A stretch of DNA of 64,000 nt from contig WARS01000029.1 in the NCBI GenBank assembly GCA_008933995.1, forward strand, positions 23,496,879 to 23,560,878. The letters run 5' to 3'. The stretch's first letter is position 1. Every line of letters begins with the position of its first letter. Below the pieces are notes generated by a model. The model was not told where the DNA came from. It saw nothing but the letters and a program-made list of their open reading frames with translations, and ran no database searches. This stretch comes from Datnioides undecimradiatus. Its lineage: Eukaryota; Chordata; Actinopteri; Lobotiformes; Datnioididae. The position numbers were made by a program, and so were the translations under genes. Positions 36,982-48,981 of the stretch are shown one piece after another.

Positions 36982-39900
36982 ATGACTTCGTTGCAACACG
37001 TGAATCCCAGAGTGATGGGGATCAGAGTATCGCCTCACAGTGAACTGCAGAGTCTGGCTGCACGCATCACACGGCAGATTGCAAAGGTAAGTGCAGGCAG
37101 AGTGTCTTTGCTCATCTTTATTCACAGCTGCATCAGATGGGGCATCAGAATTACATCACTGCAAAGATCGGCATCCTCAGCGTGTCTGTCAGTGCTCACA
37201 GCGAGTGAGAGTTCAAGATCTGGACCAGGTTCAGAGCAGGGCTTTGGGTGGGGGACCAGATCCTAACGGTGGGGTCTGAGGGTTTACAGCAAACACTGGT
37301 GTTTTGTATTGTTAAGCCATTGACTGAGTGTCGCTCTGCTAGCTGTGCTCAGATTATGAAAACTGACTGATAATTAGAGAATCTACACATTTAAAACATT
37401 TTAACCACATGAAAACAAATTAGCATGAATATTTATAATGTATTATAATCTTCTAAATGAACCTTTATGCATTCATTTCTGACAGGGTGGATTAAACTGA
37501 CCCTGAGTCGGGTCAGTGATTCTGTGAACATTAAAATAACCATGAACATGTTTTCAGGTGTTTGAACTTTGACCCTTTCACAGTTTTTAATTAAAACAGT
37601 AACCTGGAGCACTTCTGTGGCCGGGTTCACAGTTTGGTTTTACTAGAAGAAACTTTATCGCTATCCAACATTAAAATCCAAATTAAAATCACAATCATAA
37701 TGTCAATTATACATGCAACATGCTAACCGAGCTGGCTAGCCATTAGCTGCTATGCTAATGGTAACTAGCAGAGCTGGGCTGGTGTTAGGTGGGTGGTCAT
37801 GACGCTAAACTTCAGCACAGGGGTCCATAAACCAACTGATGACGCCACAGCGGCTTCGTCCTACGAGCCTTTCTTGCATTAACGCCTCCTGTCCTGCAGG
37901 GGGAGCAGAGACCCTTCAAACAGGTGATTGACGTCAGCTCAGGTGATCCCCACAGCGCAGGACTGAAGCCCATCTCACTAGTTCGACAGGTTTGTTCCGC
38001 CGTTTACTTCAGCTGGACTAAAAACAGCTCACACACTTTTAATCTCAAATCATCAAATGTTATTACTGTCTGTATTTTGTCAGGTCTTTGCAGCGTGCAT
38101 GTACCCTGAGCTGCTGGATCATGAAGATCTTCCAGCAGATGTCAGGCACAGGGCTCGGAGGCTCCTGGAGGTCTGCTGCGGAGGGAGCGTGGGTGAGAAC
38201 TTCAACAAAAAGGGCAACTTGCATTTTAATGAATAAATGTGCAGAAACAGAGCAACCAACGCTCTGCTCCACAGGTTCCTACACACCCTCGTCTGGTATA
38301 CCTCAGGTCCGGCAAAGCATCGCTGAGTTCATCATGAGACGAGATGCTGGAGCGCCGTCAAATGCCAAAAACATCTTCATCTCAGCAGGTTCTGAGCAGG
38401 CTCTGACGGTATACAACACACAGTCATCACTCTTTCTTCAGACATTGTTTCCATCAGGTGGCACTGTGCTCACAGACAACTGAAGCTGGATGAGTCTGAT
38501 TTAAGATGCTCTGGTGTGCAGGAGGTGTGCGCACACACTGCACACACTGCACACCGTGCACACTGTCCTCTGTCAATCACCTGCATGTTTGCAGCATCAG
38601 ACATGGGTTTTCACACGTGATGAGTTTGCCTTGGTGTTAGCATAAGAACATATGAGTGCTGCACATGTAAAATAGACATGTACCATTAAAATATGCATGA
38701 TTTATATTCTATAAAGAGCTGTACAGTTTTAAAAAAAATGGCACATACAGGATGAACATACGCACTCAAAATAATAATGATAACAGACAGATAGATAGAT
38801 AAGTCAGTAGTCTGCAGACTTTTATTGCTTTATGCATTTTGTTATTTGTAATTGAGACGTTTGTTAATTTAATAAAAATACTTACTTTTCAGATACTTTA
38901 AAATCTCACACACGACAGACCAATTAAAACATTTATTACTGAAATTAATGTTATTATTTATCACATACCAGCAGCTGAACCTCAGAGGTTTCAGACAGGA
39001 GCACTGCAAAATGTTTGGAAATGACCTAAAGCACTTTATTTGGAGCTTTGGTGTCCAAACTGAGTGAGAAATCTGTAGAAAACTAGGAATGGAGGGTCAA
39101 AGTTAAACCCCTGGGTGTTGATGGACGCAGCCTGAAGAAGCTGTTTTAATTTTGTTTCTTTCTACAAATGATAAAATAAGTCTCTGAGATCAGATGCTGT
39201 GTGTTGGATCTCACTGATGTTAGCTCTGCAAAATAATAATAATGTTGTACATGATCCGTCGTGTTCAGGTGATCACGCACCTGATGATCAGCGGTGAGGG
39301 GGAGACTCAGACTGGCGTGTTGACCCCGATGCCCTGCCCACACACCCTGCCCCCGCTGCTGGATGGTGCAGGGGTGATGCTGGTGCCGTACCAGCTGATG
39401 GAGGACCGAGGCTGGGCTTTGGACCTGGACGAGCTGCACCGAGCGCTGCAGGCCGCTAGGGGGCGCTGCAGGCCCAGAGCCATTTACATCAGCAACCCAG
39501 GAAACCCCACAGGTAAATACAGATTGTAGCACATACAGCAGCTGCACTGAAGCCATCTGTGTAAACCTCCTCACTGTCATCACTGTGTTTGCTGCTCTTT
39601 GTCCTCCTAGGTCATCTGCAGGACAGGAAGTCCATACAGGAAGTGATCCGGTTTGCAGCAGCTCAGAGGCTCGTGCTGTTGGTTGACGAGGTGATCACAC
39701 ACAGACGCAACAGCAACGGCAGCCGTTTGCTCACACGGTCTCTCATTAAACACCTGTCGCCTTGCTGTGCGCTCCAGGTGTACCAGGACAGTGTGTGTGG
39801 ACACGGCAGAGAGTTTGTCTCCTATAAGAGAGTCCTGTTTGAGATGGACAGAGAGTACTCAGACACAGTGGAGTTGGTCTCCTTCCACTCTCTGTCCAGC

Positions 39901-41055
39901 GCCTGCATGGGAGAGTGAGTTCTGTCTGCTTATACTCATCAACAGCATCATGTGTGTGCGAGGGCATTAGTCAAGTGCATTTTCCGTATTTCATAATACA
40001 TAAAACATCCCATTGGCTCCTACTGAAAACATATATATTTGCAAAAACAGTCACAAACAGTTTAGTAATAATGTTTTTAATGTAAAATAAAATGTATTAT
40101 TGTATTGTTGCACCTCAGCATGACACACATCCACATTCCTGCTGTGCCTGTGTCCCAGGTGTGGTCTGCGTGCAGGATACATGGAGGTGGTCAACATGGA
40201 CCCAGAGGTGATGCATTGTGTCGACACCATGCTGTGCACTTACATCAGCGCTCCGGTCACAGGACAGCTCGCTCTGGATCTCATGGTCAACCCACCCACG
40301 CCTGGGGAGCCTTCCTACGACACGTACACACAGGTGACACACCTGCAGAGCGTCAAGATGTCTGATCTTCTCGGTTTCTGCCCAGTCTTTTATTAACTCA
40401 CAATCAAATCTCTGCTCTTCTCCTATGTGAAGGAGATTCGCCTCATTCGTGCCACTTTGTCCCAGAATGCTCAGCGGGCCTGGGGGTTCTTGAACGATCT
40501 ACCCGGGATCAGCTGTCAGCCAGTGATGGCTGGACTCTACCTGTATCCCCGCCTGCACTTACCAGCTGAGATGACAGAGCAGGCCAAGGTGGGAACATAT
40601 CACAACAACCTTCATGTGCATGAGACACAGTGTAGAGCAGCCCCCTGACTTTATGCATAGGTTTGCTATTTTCCCATGAGCTGCATTTAGTTTCTATTAC
40701 TGGTCATTCTAATTCTAATTAAGCACTCTGTGGTTGCTCTGTTTGAGGTGCTCTTCACTTGTTTTTAGATGTTGGAGCTGGAGGCCGACGTCCTGTATTG
40801 CCAGAGGTTACTGGAGGAAGAAGGTGTGCTTGTAGGCGTGGGATGTGCTGGAACAGCTGGCAGACACCATCTGAGGTGAGAGACATGATTCATTTCGATG
40901 AACTGGTTTGTCGCGTTTTCTCCGAAAGCAACTGTGTGATGTGATTCTTCTCTCTCAGGTTATGCGTCCTTGTTCCTCCCGAGGTCCTGGAGGAGGTGCT
41001 GGCTCGCCTCGGTTCCTTTCACCGCCGCCTCTTGTCAGGCGCCTCCTCACCCTGA
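36982..41055 (+). CDS. Alanine-aminotransferase-like protein, copy 1, catalytic lysine absent
   Basis: Fold-type I PLP aminotransferase homologue closest to GPT/ALT. Eleven in-phase coding exons: 36982-37086, 37900-37989, 38084-38192, 38275-38408, 39269-39512, 39611-39690, 39778-39914, 40159-40333, 40433-40588, 40769-40875, 40959-41055. They give 477 aa (human ALT1 496), with no mitochondrial presequence, so probably cytosolic. Kept from ALT: PFKQVIDVSSGD, PISLVRQV, YTPSSGI, SNPGNPTG, DEVYQD (Asp253, Tyr256), MGECGLRAGYMEVVN and the C-terminal HHLRL arginine. Lost: the Schiff-base lysine of STSKGYMG reads LSSACMG (Ser295, codon 39898-39900); the PQYPLY segment reads PCPHTL; and the GFGQREGTYHFR loop is shortened. 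Enzyme activity as a transaminase is therefore unlikely. All frames and splice sites are intact, so it is not an obvious pseudogene. Its tandem partner follows 958 bp downstream. Confidence 0.9.
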
Positions 41056-41141
41056 CAAACAGAGATGCAGGGGGGAATAATGCGGCACAACACGTAGCCA
41101 TGCTTGATCCCATCCAACACGCTCGGAGACATACTGAAATG

Positions 41142-41147
41142 AATAAA
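41142..41147 (+). terminator. Poly(A) signal of GPT-like copy 1
   Basis: AATAAA 87 bp after the stop codon. Confidence 0.75.
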
Positions 41148-41879
41148 CAACAGCTCGTGCGCCTTGTTTGAAAGTGCTGACTGAAAAGCTGCCCGACAGC
41201 TTGAAACAGGAAGATTACTGTTAAACGTCTCTGCAGCTCAGGCTGTGGATCACACTTATTCCTGTTTCGAAGGACAAATTGAAAGAATAACAGTATTTTG
41301 TTCTTCTGAAAAGTGCAAATAAAAAAATTTTAACGTATTCAACAAACTTTTATTTGCAGGGTCTGATATATCAACTATAAACAGAGCAAACAGCAGCAAA
41401 CATTTGATTAACAGTAAAGGAGTAAAACAAACTGTCAAACGATCCTCAAAGAGAGACAGGACAGGAAGGGTTGAGAGAGTGGAATCTGAAAAGTACCTAA
41501 AGCTAAATGTAATTAAGTAAAAATATTGTTCTGAGTTGTAGGGTGGAGGAAATCTGAAGCTGCCCGATATGGAAATACTCGAGTAACTTGAATTTCTACT
41601 TAGTTACTAAGTTACAGTCCGCCTGTGGGAGCTGCTGGTGTGAACAGAAAGACATAAAGTCCACATTCAAATAACTACATTTATATACACACACTGGACA
41701 AACTGAAGCGCTACAGTCACCTGTGATAATTTAAAAATGGTCACGTGATCAACTTCTGCCTCACAATAACTGGAAACTGCAGAACTGAGCATAATGTTGT
41801 TATGAGTCCACCTGCCAGTGGTAATACTTGTTTGTTGAGTGGTACTGTAGTACTTGTAGGATGGGTTTGCATGCATGAG
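41148..41879. other. Spacer between the two GPT-like genes
   Basis: No coding exon is seen. It holds an AT-rich stretch and a fragment of the 'agttactaagttac' teleost repeat around 41575-41620. Confidence 0.6.
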
Positions 41880-42120
41880 GAGCGTTGGCTCTCGCGATGC
41901 GCGCCCCCGCCGTCTGCACGCGCTCCCCCCACGGCGCACATTAATTCACCGAGACGTTCTCACGCTTCCGTGTTTAACTTCTCGTCGAGGATCTCATCGG
42001 CCAGACTGCGGAGATGAGCTCCGTGCTGGAGGTGAACCCCAGGGTGCGCGGCATCAGAGCCCCCACGAGCCTGCAGAGTCTGGCTGCGCGCGTGGCAGCG
42101 GAGATCGCACAGGTGAGTCA
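41880..42120 (+). promoter_or_regulatory. CpG-rich 5' end of GPT-like copy 2
   Basis: CpG density rises sharply from about 41890 through exon 1 (42014-42112), in contrast to copy 1, whose start lies in AT-rich sequence. The two copies thus probably have different promoters. No TATA box is seen. Confidence 0.5.
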
Positions 42121-45100
42121 CGCGGGCGTATTCACATTTTACGGAATCTTAAGTTTTCAGAGCGGTTTATTTTATTTTAGAAATAACTGATCGGGTGACT
42201 TCACACTTGCTGGACCCTTTACATCACACCCATACGCTCTAATCTAACCACAGTCACTACCTTTAACAGCAAAGCAGCCAAACAAAGCCAACACTGTGGC
42301 CGTCATTGTCATATTATCAATCAAACTGTTATCAGATCGTGACTGATGCATTATCATGTGTGCAGGGCTCCCTGCTGCAGCTCTTATGGCTTCATCTCAG
42401 AGTCTAGTCATTAACATCACATTTATTGGCTGATCACGTGCTTTGTAATTAAAACACACTGCAGAATGTGGAGTTGCAGGAAAATGGGAATACTTAGTTA
42501 TTCAGGCCTGTGCTGGTCATCGGGATCAATGAGAGTCCCCAGTGTGGGCTCGTTGTCCCAGGTTGGAAAATGAAATGTGAAGCTTTCACTTGCTCCCACA
42601 CACACACACACACCTCCACACCTCTTGGGAACAGACCCACCCAGCCCCACGTCCTCCGACCTGCTCGTGCTGAAACTTGTTATCTGCATGAAGCTTCCTC
42701 TGCACCGGGTTTGCCTGCGGTGTCTGTCAGGGGAGCACTCCCCAAGCTCTGACGCCACAGTGAATGAACCGTTCACACGTCTCTCTCGATCTTGCCTGTG
42801 GTTACTCATGATTTCAACTCGTTCTTCAGGTTTAACACCCCCCCAACCGTACGACTCGTTTGAAGCTCAGGCGCTCTATATCAGAAATATGCATTTTATC
42901 GTTACACACTGCACATGAGTTCATACTAACAGAATTCATGCTCTTTTCTTTTCTTTGGCCTCATGTTTACTTCCTGTCTTTACATATCAACCACACAGTG
43001 GTGATTGTGATGCATGCATCATGTTGTTTCCTGTGTGTGGGTTAATCTTCCTCCTCCTGCTGCAACTTCCTCTGAAGGAAGCGATAAAGGTTAGACAGAT
43101 GGCTGAGACTTCGTCATGAGTGCTTTGTATTTAGGAAATAAATCATAAGTTTAACTGTAACATGTTTTTTAGGTCTTTGGTCTTAGGGAAGCCCGAGTCC
43201 TGTATGCATGTCATAAAACTCTTTTTAATTTCACTTTAACACAGAAACTTTCAACATCACTACAACATACTGCACCGTAGCTACTTAGCTTAGCTTTTCT
43301 ACCGCTGTTAGAGGAAACGTATGATCTTCCTTGTGTGACTCATCTGAGCTATTATGGAAAAAACAAAATACAGTTTTTATGCATGCTTTAAATTTTGGAT
43401 TTCCAAAGAGGATGTTTCATTTTTAAGTTTAATTCTGTTAGGATACGTTTGATTGTGGTGTCTTGATGCTAATGTCTCTTAGCCCTGCACAGCTAACTGC
43501 TGCTTAATAACAGGACTCTATGGTTTCTATAGCATGGCTCTCAATATTCTCACTCCCTACTCGTCACATATGGATGATAGGTTGCTTTACTGGGTACTCC
43601 TTGAGCATCATTCCTCACAGGGCGGGGTCGTCCTCAGTGATGGAAATGGGCGACGTGACACCAGTGCCTGAAATGATTGAGGTTCAGTTCGGTGAAGACA
43701 TCAAACCAGGTTCCTCCTCACTGTATTGACAGATGACTCCTCACCAGGCGTCCAAATGTGACAAACTGGGATTGAGACTAAGTCGTATTTGGCAAACACA
43801 CATTTTTGTTTGTTTGCCTAAGCCTGGTTGATGATATTCTACCTCAAATCAGATGCAGTATACTGGACAAATCAGATGTTCCTCCCAGGGCTGATCATTA
43901 AACCAAAGAAATGTCACTTTTCAGGTTTGATGGCTTCCTGAACTGACAACAGGACTGTGATCTCGTCCCCTGGTTACTTTAATTATTAAGGACGAACTCT
44001 ATTGGTACACACAGTTCATGTGTTTCACAAAAGTTTCCTGTTTTTTTGGTCGTCAGCCATTTTTTCTTGCCATATCTCTCGTTGAAGAAGGTTAAACAGA
44101 TGAAAGGGCGGAGGATTAAATGAGACTGACAAGATTTAAAATTCCACCCCACCCGAGCTTGTGTCTAACCACACTGCGTTCCTCTCAGGGGGCAAAGAAA
44201 CCCTTCAAGACGGTGATTGATGTCAGCTCCGGTGATCCCCACAGGGCAGGAATGGCTCCCATCTCATTTGTTCGCCAGGTTGGTGTTTTAGATTTTACGT
44301 GTGTTCTCCTACCTGCTCTACCTGCTTCACTCGCCCCCGTGTGATCAGCCTGATAGCAACAAACTGAGCCTGTGTGCATGCTATTCGCCGTTTGTCTTCT
44401 CAGGTGCTTGCGGTGTGTTTTTACCCTGAGCTCCTCAAAGAGAAGAGGCTTCCTCCAGATGTCAGGCAGAGGGCGCAGAAGCTTCTCGGGAGCTGCGGTG
44501 GAGGAAGCGTGGGTCAGAATGAAAGACTTAAATTCATTTGTGCAGATTTGAGAAACATTTCTTTGTCTGGCGCCTCAGCTTCAATGGCTGATCCATCATT
44601 TTACCAATGACAGGTTCGTACTCTGCAACCTCCTGTGGTATACCGCTCGTCCAGAAAAGCATTGCTGAGTTCATCACGAGGCGAGACGGCGGAGTGGTTT
44701 CACACCCTGGAAACATCATTGTCTCCAGTGGTTGCCAGAAGACTTTGTCGGTATGATGTTTGTTTGGGGTATTGTCATGAAGAGCAATCAAAAAGATCAT
44801 AGGCTGCACCAATAACACGCTAATTTAGCCAAGCAGTCGCCTGCGATACAGTTCTCCCAGAGCTAATTCCACAACCAGGATCCCAAACACGCTCCTTTAA
44901 AACATTTGGTCTGCTCGCACCTGCTGCATGCTAATTAGCGTGCTGTGCTGTGCAACAGCACCATGTTGTCAGGTAAATATTTAAAGCTATAACCTGCATC
45001 TGTGTTTCCCATAATGCACATTCAAAATCCTGTAATCACCATAGAAATAACAATGCTGAGTGTACTGACAAGCAACAGCTCAGTGGATCGAGCTAAACGC

Positions 45101-48100
45101 TAACACCAGCATGCAAAGACACTCACAGTGACTATGCTAACATGCTGATTTACACTATCTTTAACATCTTACTTTAAAGTGCGATTTGCTGTTTATTTTA
45201 GTCATGAATTAGAATTTACTTCATGTTAAATACAATGTGTTATCTTTGTTTTGTGCTAAATGTGGGCGCTAGTAAATATTAGCACACTAACGCCCTGAAC
45301 TGTGATGACGAGCATGCAGACACTGCCCGCCTGCATGTTAAACACTGTCATCGTGAGACTTTAGTATCATTTCGTATGGTTTAAAAAGAAAAAACGGCAT
45401 GTTGTTAACTGTATTTTTGTTTGTTGTGTTAAGCTGGTGTTGCACCTGATGTCCAGCGGTGAGGGGGAGGCTCAGACTGGGGTGCTGACCCCGATGCCCT
45501 GCCCCCACACCCTGCCCCCGCTGCTGGATTTATCTGGGGTGACCCTGGTGCCGTACCGTCTGATGGAGGACCGAGGCTGGGCTTTGGACCTGGACGAGCT
45601 GCACCGAGCTCTGCAGGCAGCTAGGGGGCGCTGCAGGCCCAGAGCCATTTACATCAGCAACCCAGGAAACCCCACAGGTGAACCGCACACAGCAGCTGCA
45701 TCAGCTCATCTCCCTGCTTTAATCTCCCATACTCACCGTCATTTCCTCTGACAGGTCACGTGCAGGACAGGAGAACGATACAGGAAGTGATTCGTTTTGC
45801 TGCAGCCGAGGGTCTCGTCCTGTTGGCTGAAGAGGTGAGTACGAGCTGCACTAAGAAACAGAAATCCAGCTGACTTCTCATCAGTTTTCAGTCTCACACA
45901 CTGTTCCTCCTGCACCATCCAGGTGTACCAGGACAGCGTGCACGGACAGGACAAGCAGTTTATTTCCTATAAGAAAGTCCTGTTTGAGATGGGAGGACAG
46001 TACTCAGACACAGTGGAGCTGATCTCCTTTAACTCCCTATCCGGCCCCTGCATGGGAGAGTGAGTATCACTAATGAGAACACACCTGTGCACACACTCTT
46101 CATCGAAATCACCACTGTTCTGAACTCACAAAGCATTAAAATGATATTTCTTGTTTTTTATTGTAATATAGATGCAAAATATGACTGGTTGTGTGTTATA
46201 AAAGGGTTCAAAAGACATTTTTCATTTAATCCCAATATATCGTTTTATGGCCATGTTGACCGACTCGTATCACCTGTGATGGAGAGCAGTCTGGGTTGTG
46301 TAATAAGAAACTCAACATGACATCAACTGTTTCTTTCTTTTCATTTGAAAATATTTAACCAAAACCTAATCTTATTTTTAATTAACCAAACCTGGTGTCA
46401 AAGTCCTGGCTTCTCTGCGACTTTCACGCTGTAAATGCGAATCCAATAAATACGTGGTAATAAAGAGTGTAACATGAACACAGCTGCAGCCAACCCTCAA
46501 CCCTCAGGTGACTGCAGGCTCACTGCGCTCTGTGCTCACCTGCGTGCAGGTGTGGCCTGAGAGGAGCTTATATGGAGGTAATCAACATGGACCCGGCTGT
46601 CAGTCAGTTTCTAAAAACTATGCAGGCCACGTCCAGCCCTCCGGTGCCACCGCAGCTTGCCCTGGAGGTCATGGTCAACCCACCCTCACCTGGAGACCCT
46701 TCGTATGAAACGTACACACAGGTGAGGAGAAAAAACATTTAATCAAACGTTTTCTGTCAAAATAATGTCTGAAGCTGGAAACACTGGCAAAATACACAAC
46801 ATTATAACTGTTTAATTATCATTATTTTGTTACCTAAAGTGAAAAATCTATTAATTAGTCAACAGGATCTTATTTTTAAAGTAGGAAACATTTTATTAAT
46901 TTACCATTAATTTATATTTAAATATTTAGACATGATTTAATTTACAAAATCTTGAAAATTATGAAACAATTTTTCTAATTTTCCATAAATGATCACACTT
47001 CCAATACCTTAAATAAAGAATCTGGCTTGCTGATTGGATCAGAGTGTGTTACATCATTATTTTGTATTATTAATTATTAATTAAATCACCTCATAACACA
47101 GACAGTCATTGTAGATGAAAATGAAAACTATCTTATTATCACATCCTGAAATTTACTCTAACTGAGCTAACTCAGCTAATGGTAGCCACAGTTAGCAACA
47201 GTTAGCTGTTACCTAGCAACAGGTAAAGGTATCTCTCCAACAGGAAGCTGCTGTAACCAGAGCTCGTCTCTCTTTGTCCCACAATCGCAGGAGGTTCTTC
47301 ACACCCAGACGACGCTCTCCCAGAATGCTCAGCGCGCCTGTGAGCTGCTCAACGACCTTCCAGGGGTGAAGTGCCAGGCGGCGATGGCGGGACCTTTTCT
47401 TTATCCGCGCCTGCGTTTACCACCTTGGGTGATGGAGGAGGCCAAGGTGAGGAGGCTGTGCAGAAACCTTCTCCACCAGGTTTTACTGCAGCGCTTTGAA
47501 TTTAGCTTATAAATACTGTGAAAGGTGATTTAAAGGTTGACATCTTTACTCTTTCCTGATGTTTCTAAAGCGTTATTAGCATCAATAATACCTAATTAAC
47601 ATGAATATACATTTGATGTTGGTCGTGTCATAAAGGGATTAATATATTTTTCCATCTTGAGCTTAAACTCAGTCGTTCAGTCCTGTGATGTGATGGGTAA
47701 AAAGCAAATTGTGCTGCGTTTTCCTTCATTTAAATCTCACATCATGCACTGAAACACTGTAATTTAGCCGACGGGAGTCCTCACAGGTGTTTTAGGCTTC
47801 TGCCCCTGATTTCAGATGCTGGGAGTGCAGGCAGACGTGCTTTACTGTCAGCGGCTCCTGGAGGAGGAGGGCGTGTGTTTGGGAGCGGGATGTGAGAACG
47901 GACAGGAGGAGCGTAGCTATCACATCAGGTAGGAAAACACCTGAGGCTGTGTTTGGTTTGAGAGTGTTTCCTGAAACTCAGTGACAGTTTTGGAAAGTGG
48001 GGGCATTCAGAGAAGACACTGCAGCTTGTGGAAACTTTTATTTTTTGGAAACTGAGGTCACTTTATGAAAGATTTTGGGGAAACCAAACTGACAATATGG

Positions 48101-48981
48101 AACATTTCTGCATTACAATGTCTAAAAACAGCCAGACCTGTTGTTCTACATGTTGTTGGGTTGTGTTTTTACTTGATCTCAGGTGTTTCCATCAGTTTCA
48201 CCTCAGAGACTGAATCCAGATCAGGCTCTGTGATCGGCTTCACTTCCTGTCTGTGGTGTCACCGCCTCCTGTCTGTGCACGTGTCAGTTTATCAAGCTGT
48301 GTCAGCAGCTTGATAAACTGACTCTGGATCAGCTGTAAGACACATTTCTGTGCTCCTCTTTTCAGCCGCTGCTTGTTTTTAACTCTGTATCTGAAGCAGA
48401 TGAAGGATTTCAGTCGTCGGACGTCTGGATCTGAAGTTATCAGAGAAACAAGCTGAGCAAACGTTAGCAGCAGCTCGGCTCGCCGCCCCTCCAGGACGTC
48501 CCGTGTGCGGCCGACAGCGTGGGAGAAACAGTGGTTTTTAAGGTGGAACTGCTTTATTCAGTGTTTCTCTGGGTTTGAATCAGCAGCTCTCATCATGAGA
48601 GTCAGTGTGCAATGAAAGGTCAAAGGTCTACTTGAACTGTCGGGTCTTTAAGGGCACGGCCAGTATTCAGAGCTGCTTCTCAGTTAAAGGTGATGTTATT
48701 CATTATCATTAATGTTTCACATTTAAACCAACAGCTCAAGGAAACCAGCATCATGTGTTTGTGCAGAGCGTCTGTGCCCTGGGAGCCTGAGGACAACGAA
48801 GATCAGTTCACACACGTGTCCACTCCTGCTTCAGGTGCAGGTGTGTCCATGGGTTGATGTTCTCTGTGTCTCTGTGTTTCCCACCCACAGGCTGTGTGTG
48901 TTGGCTCCACCTGCTGCTCTGGAGGAGGTCCTGGCACGCCTTCGCTCTTTCCACCTGCGCCTGCTGGACGGATTTCCCTGA
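42014..48981 (+). CDS. Alanine-aminotransferase-like protein, copy 2, catalytic lysine absent
   Basis: Tandem paralogue of the preceding gene with the same intron positions and phases. Exons: 42014-42112, 44189-44278, 44404-44512, 44614-44750, 45434-45677, 45755-45834, 45923-46059, 46550-46721, 47291-47446, 47816-47928, 48891-48981; 475 aa. It is closer to ALT than copy 1 at its start (GAKKPFKTVIDV, VLAVCFYPELL, RRDGG) but more degraded at the cofactor site. The lysine position is Gly294 (LSGPCMG, codon 46043-46045). The aspartate that pairs with the PLP ring nitrogen is glutamate (AEEVYQD, Glu252, codon 45829-45831). The PQYPLY tyrosine is lost. SNPGNPTG, ECGLRGAY and the terminal YHIRL arginine are kept. 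Ligand binding through the two arginines is conceivable; ALT catalysis is not expected. Intron 1 is long (2.1 kb), and intron 10 carries repeat copy C. Frames are intact, so I call it a gene rather than a pseudogene. Confidence 0.9.
45040..45310. repeat. TAGC-rich teleost repeat fragment in GPT-like copy 2 intron 4
   Basis: Repeated words such as 'atgctaacatgctgat' and 'gctaacaccagcatgcaaag' resemble the cluster at 19800-19915. No coding capacity. Confidence 0.5.
48105..48590 (+). repeat. Interspersed repeat family R1, copy C
   Basis: About 485 bp within intron 10 of GPT-like copy 2. Its right part, 48302-48590 (289 bp), aligns without gaps to 59309-59597; I see only a couple of mismatches (for example ctcgccg/ctcaccg and agcagctct/agcggctct). 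It contains a perfect hairpin: CAGTTTATCAAGCTG at 48285-48299 and CAGCTTGATAAACTG at 48306-48320, with a 6 nt loop. Confidence 0.9.

Noticed and set aside
36982..48981. Calling the GPT-like pair processed or unprocessed pseudogenes
   Set aside because: All 11 exons of each have correct splice sites, phases and no stop or frameshift. Loss of the lysine alone argues for changed function, not a dead gene.
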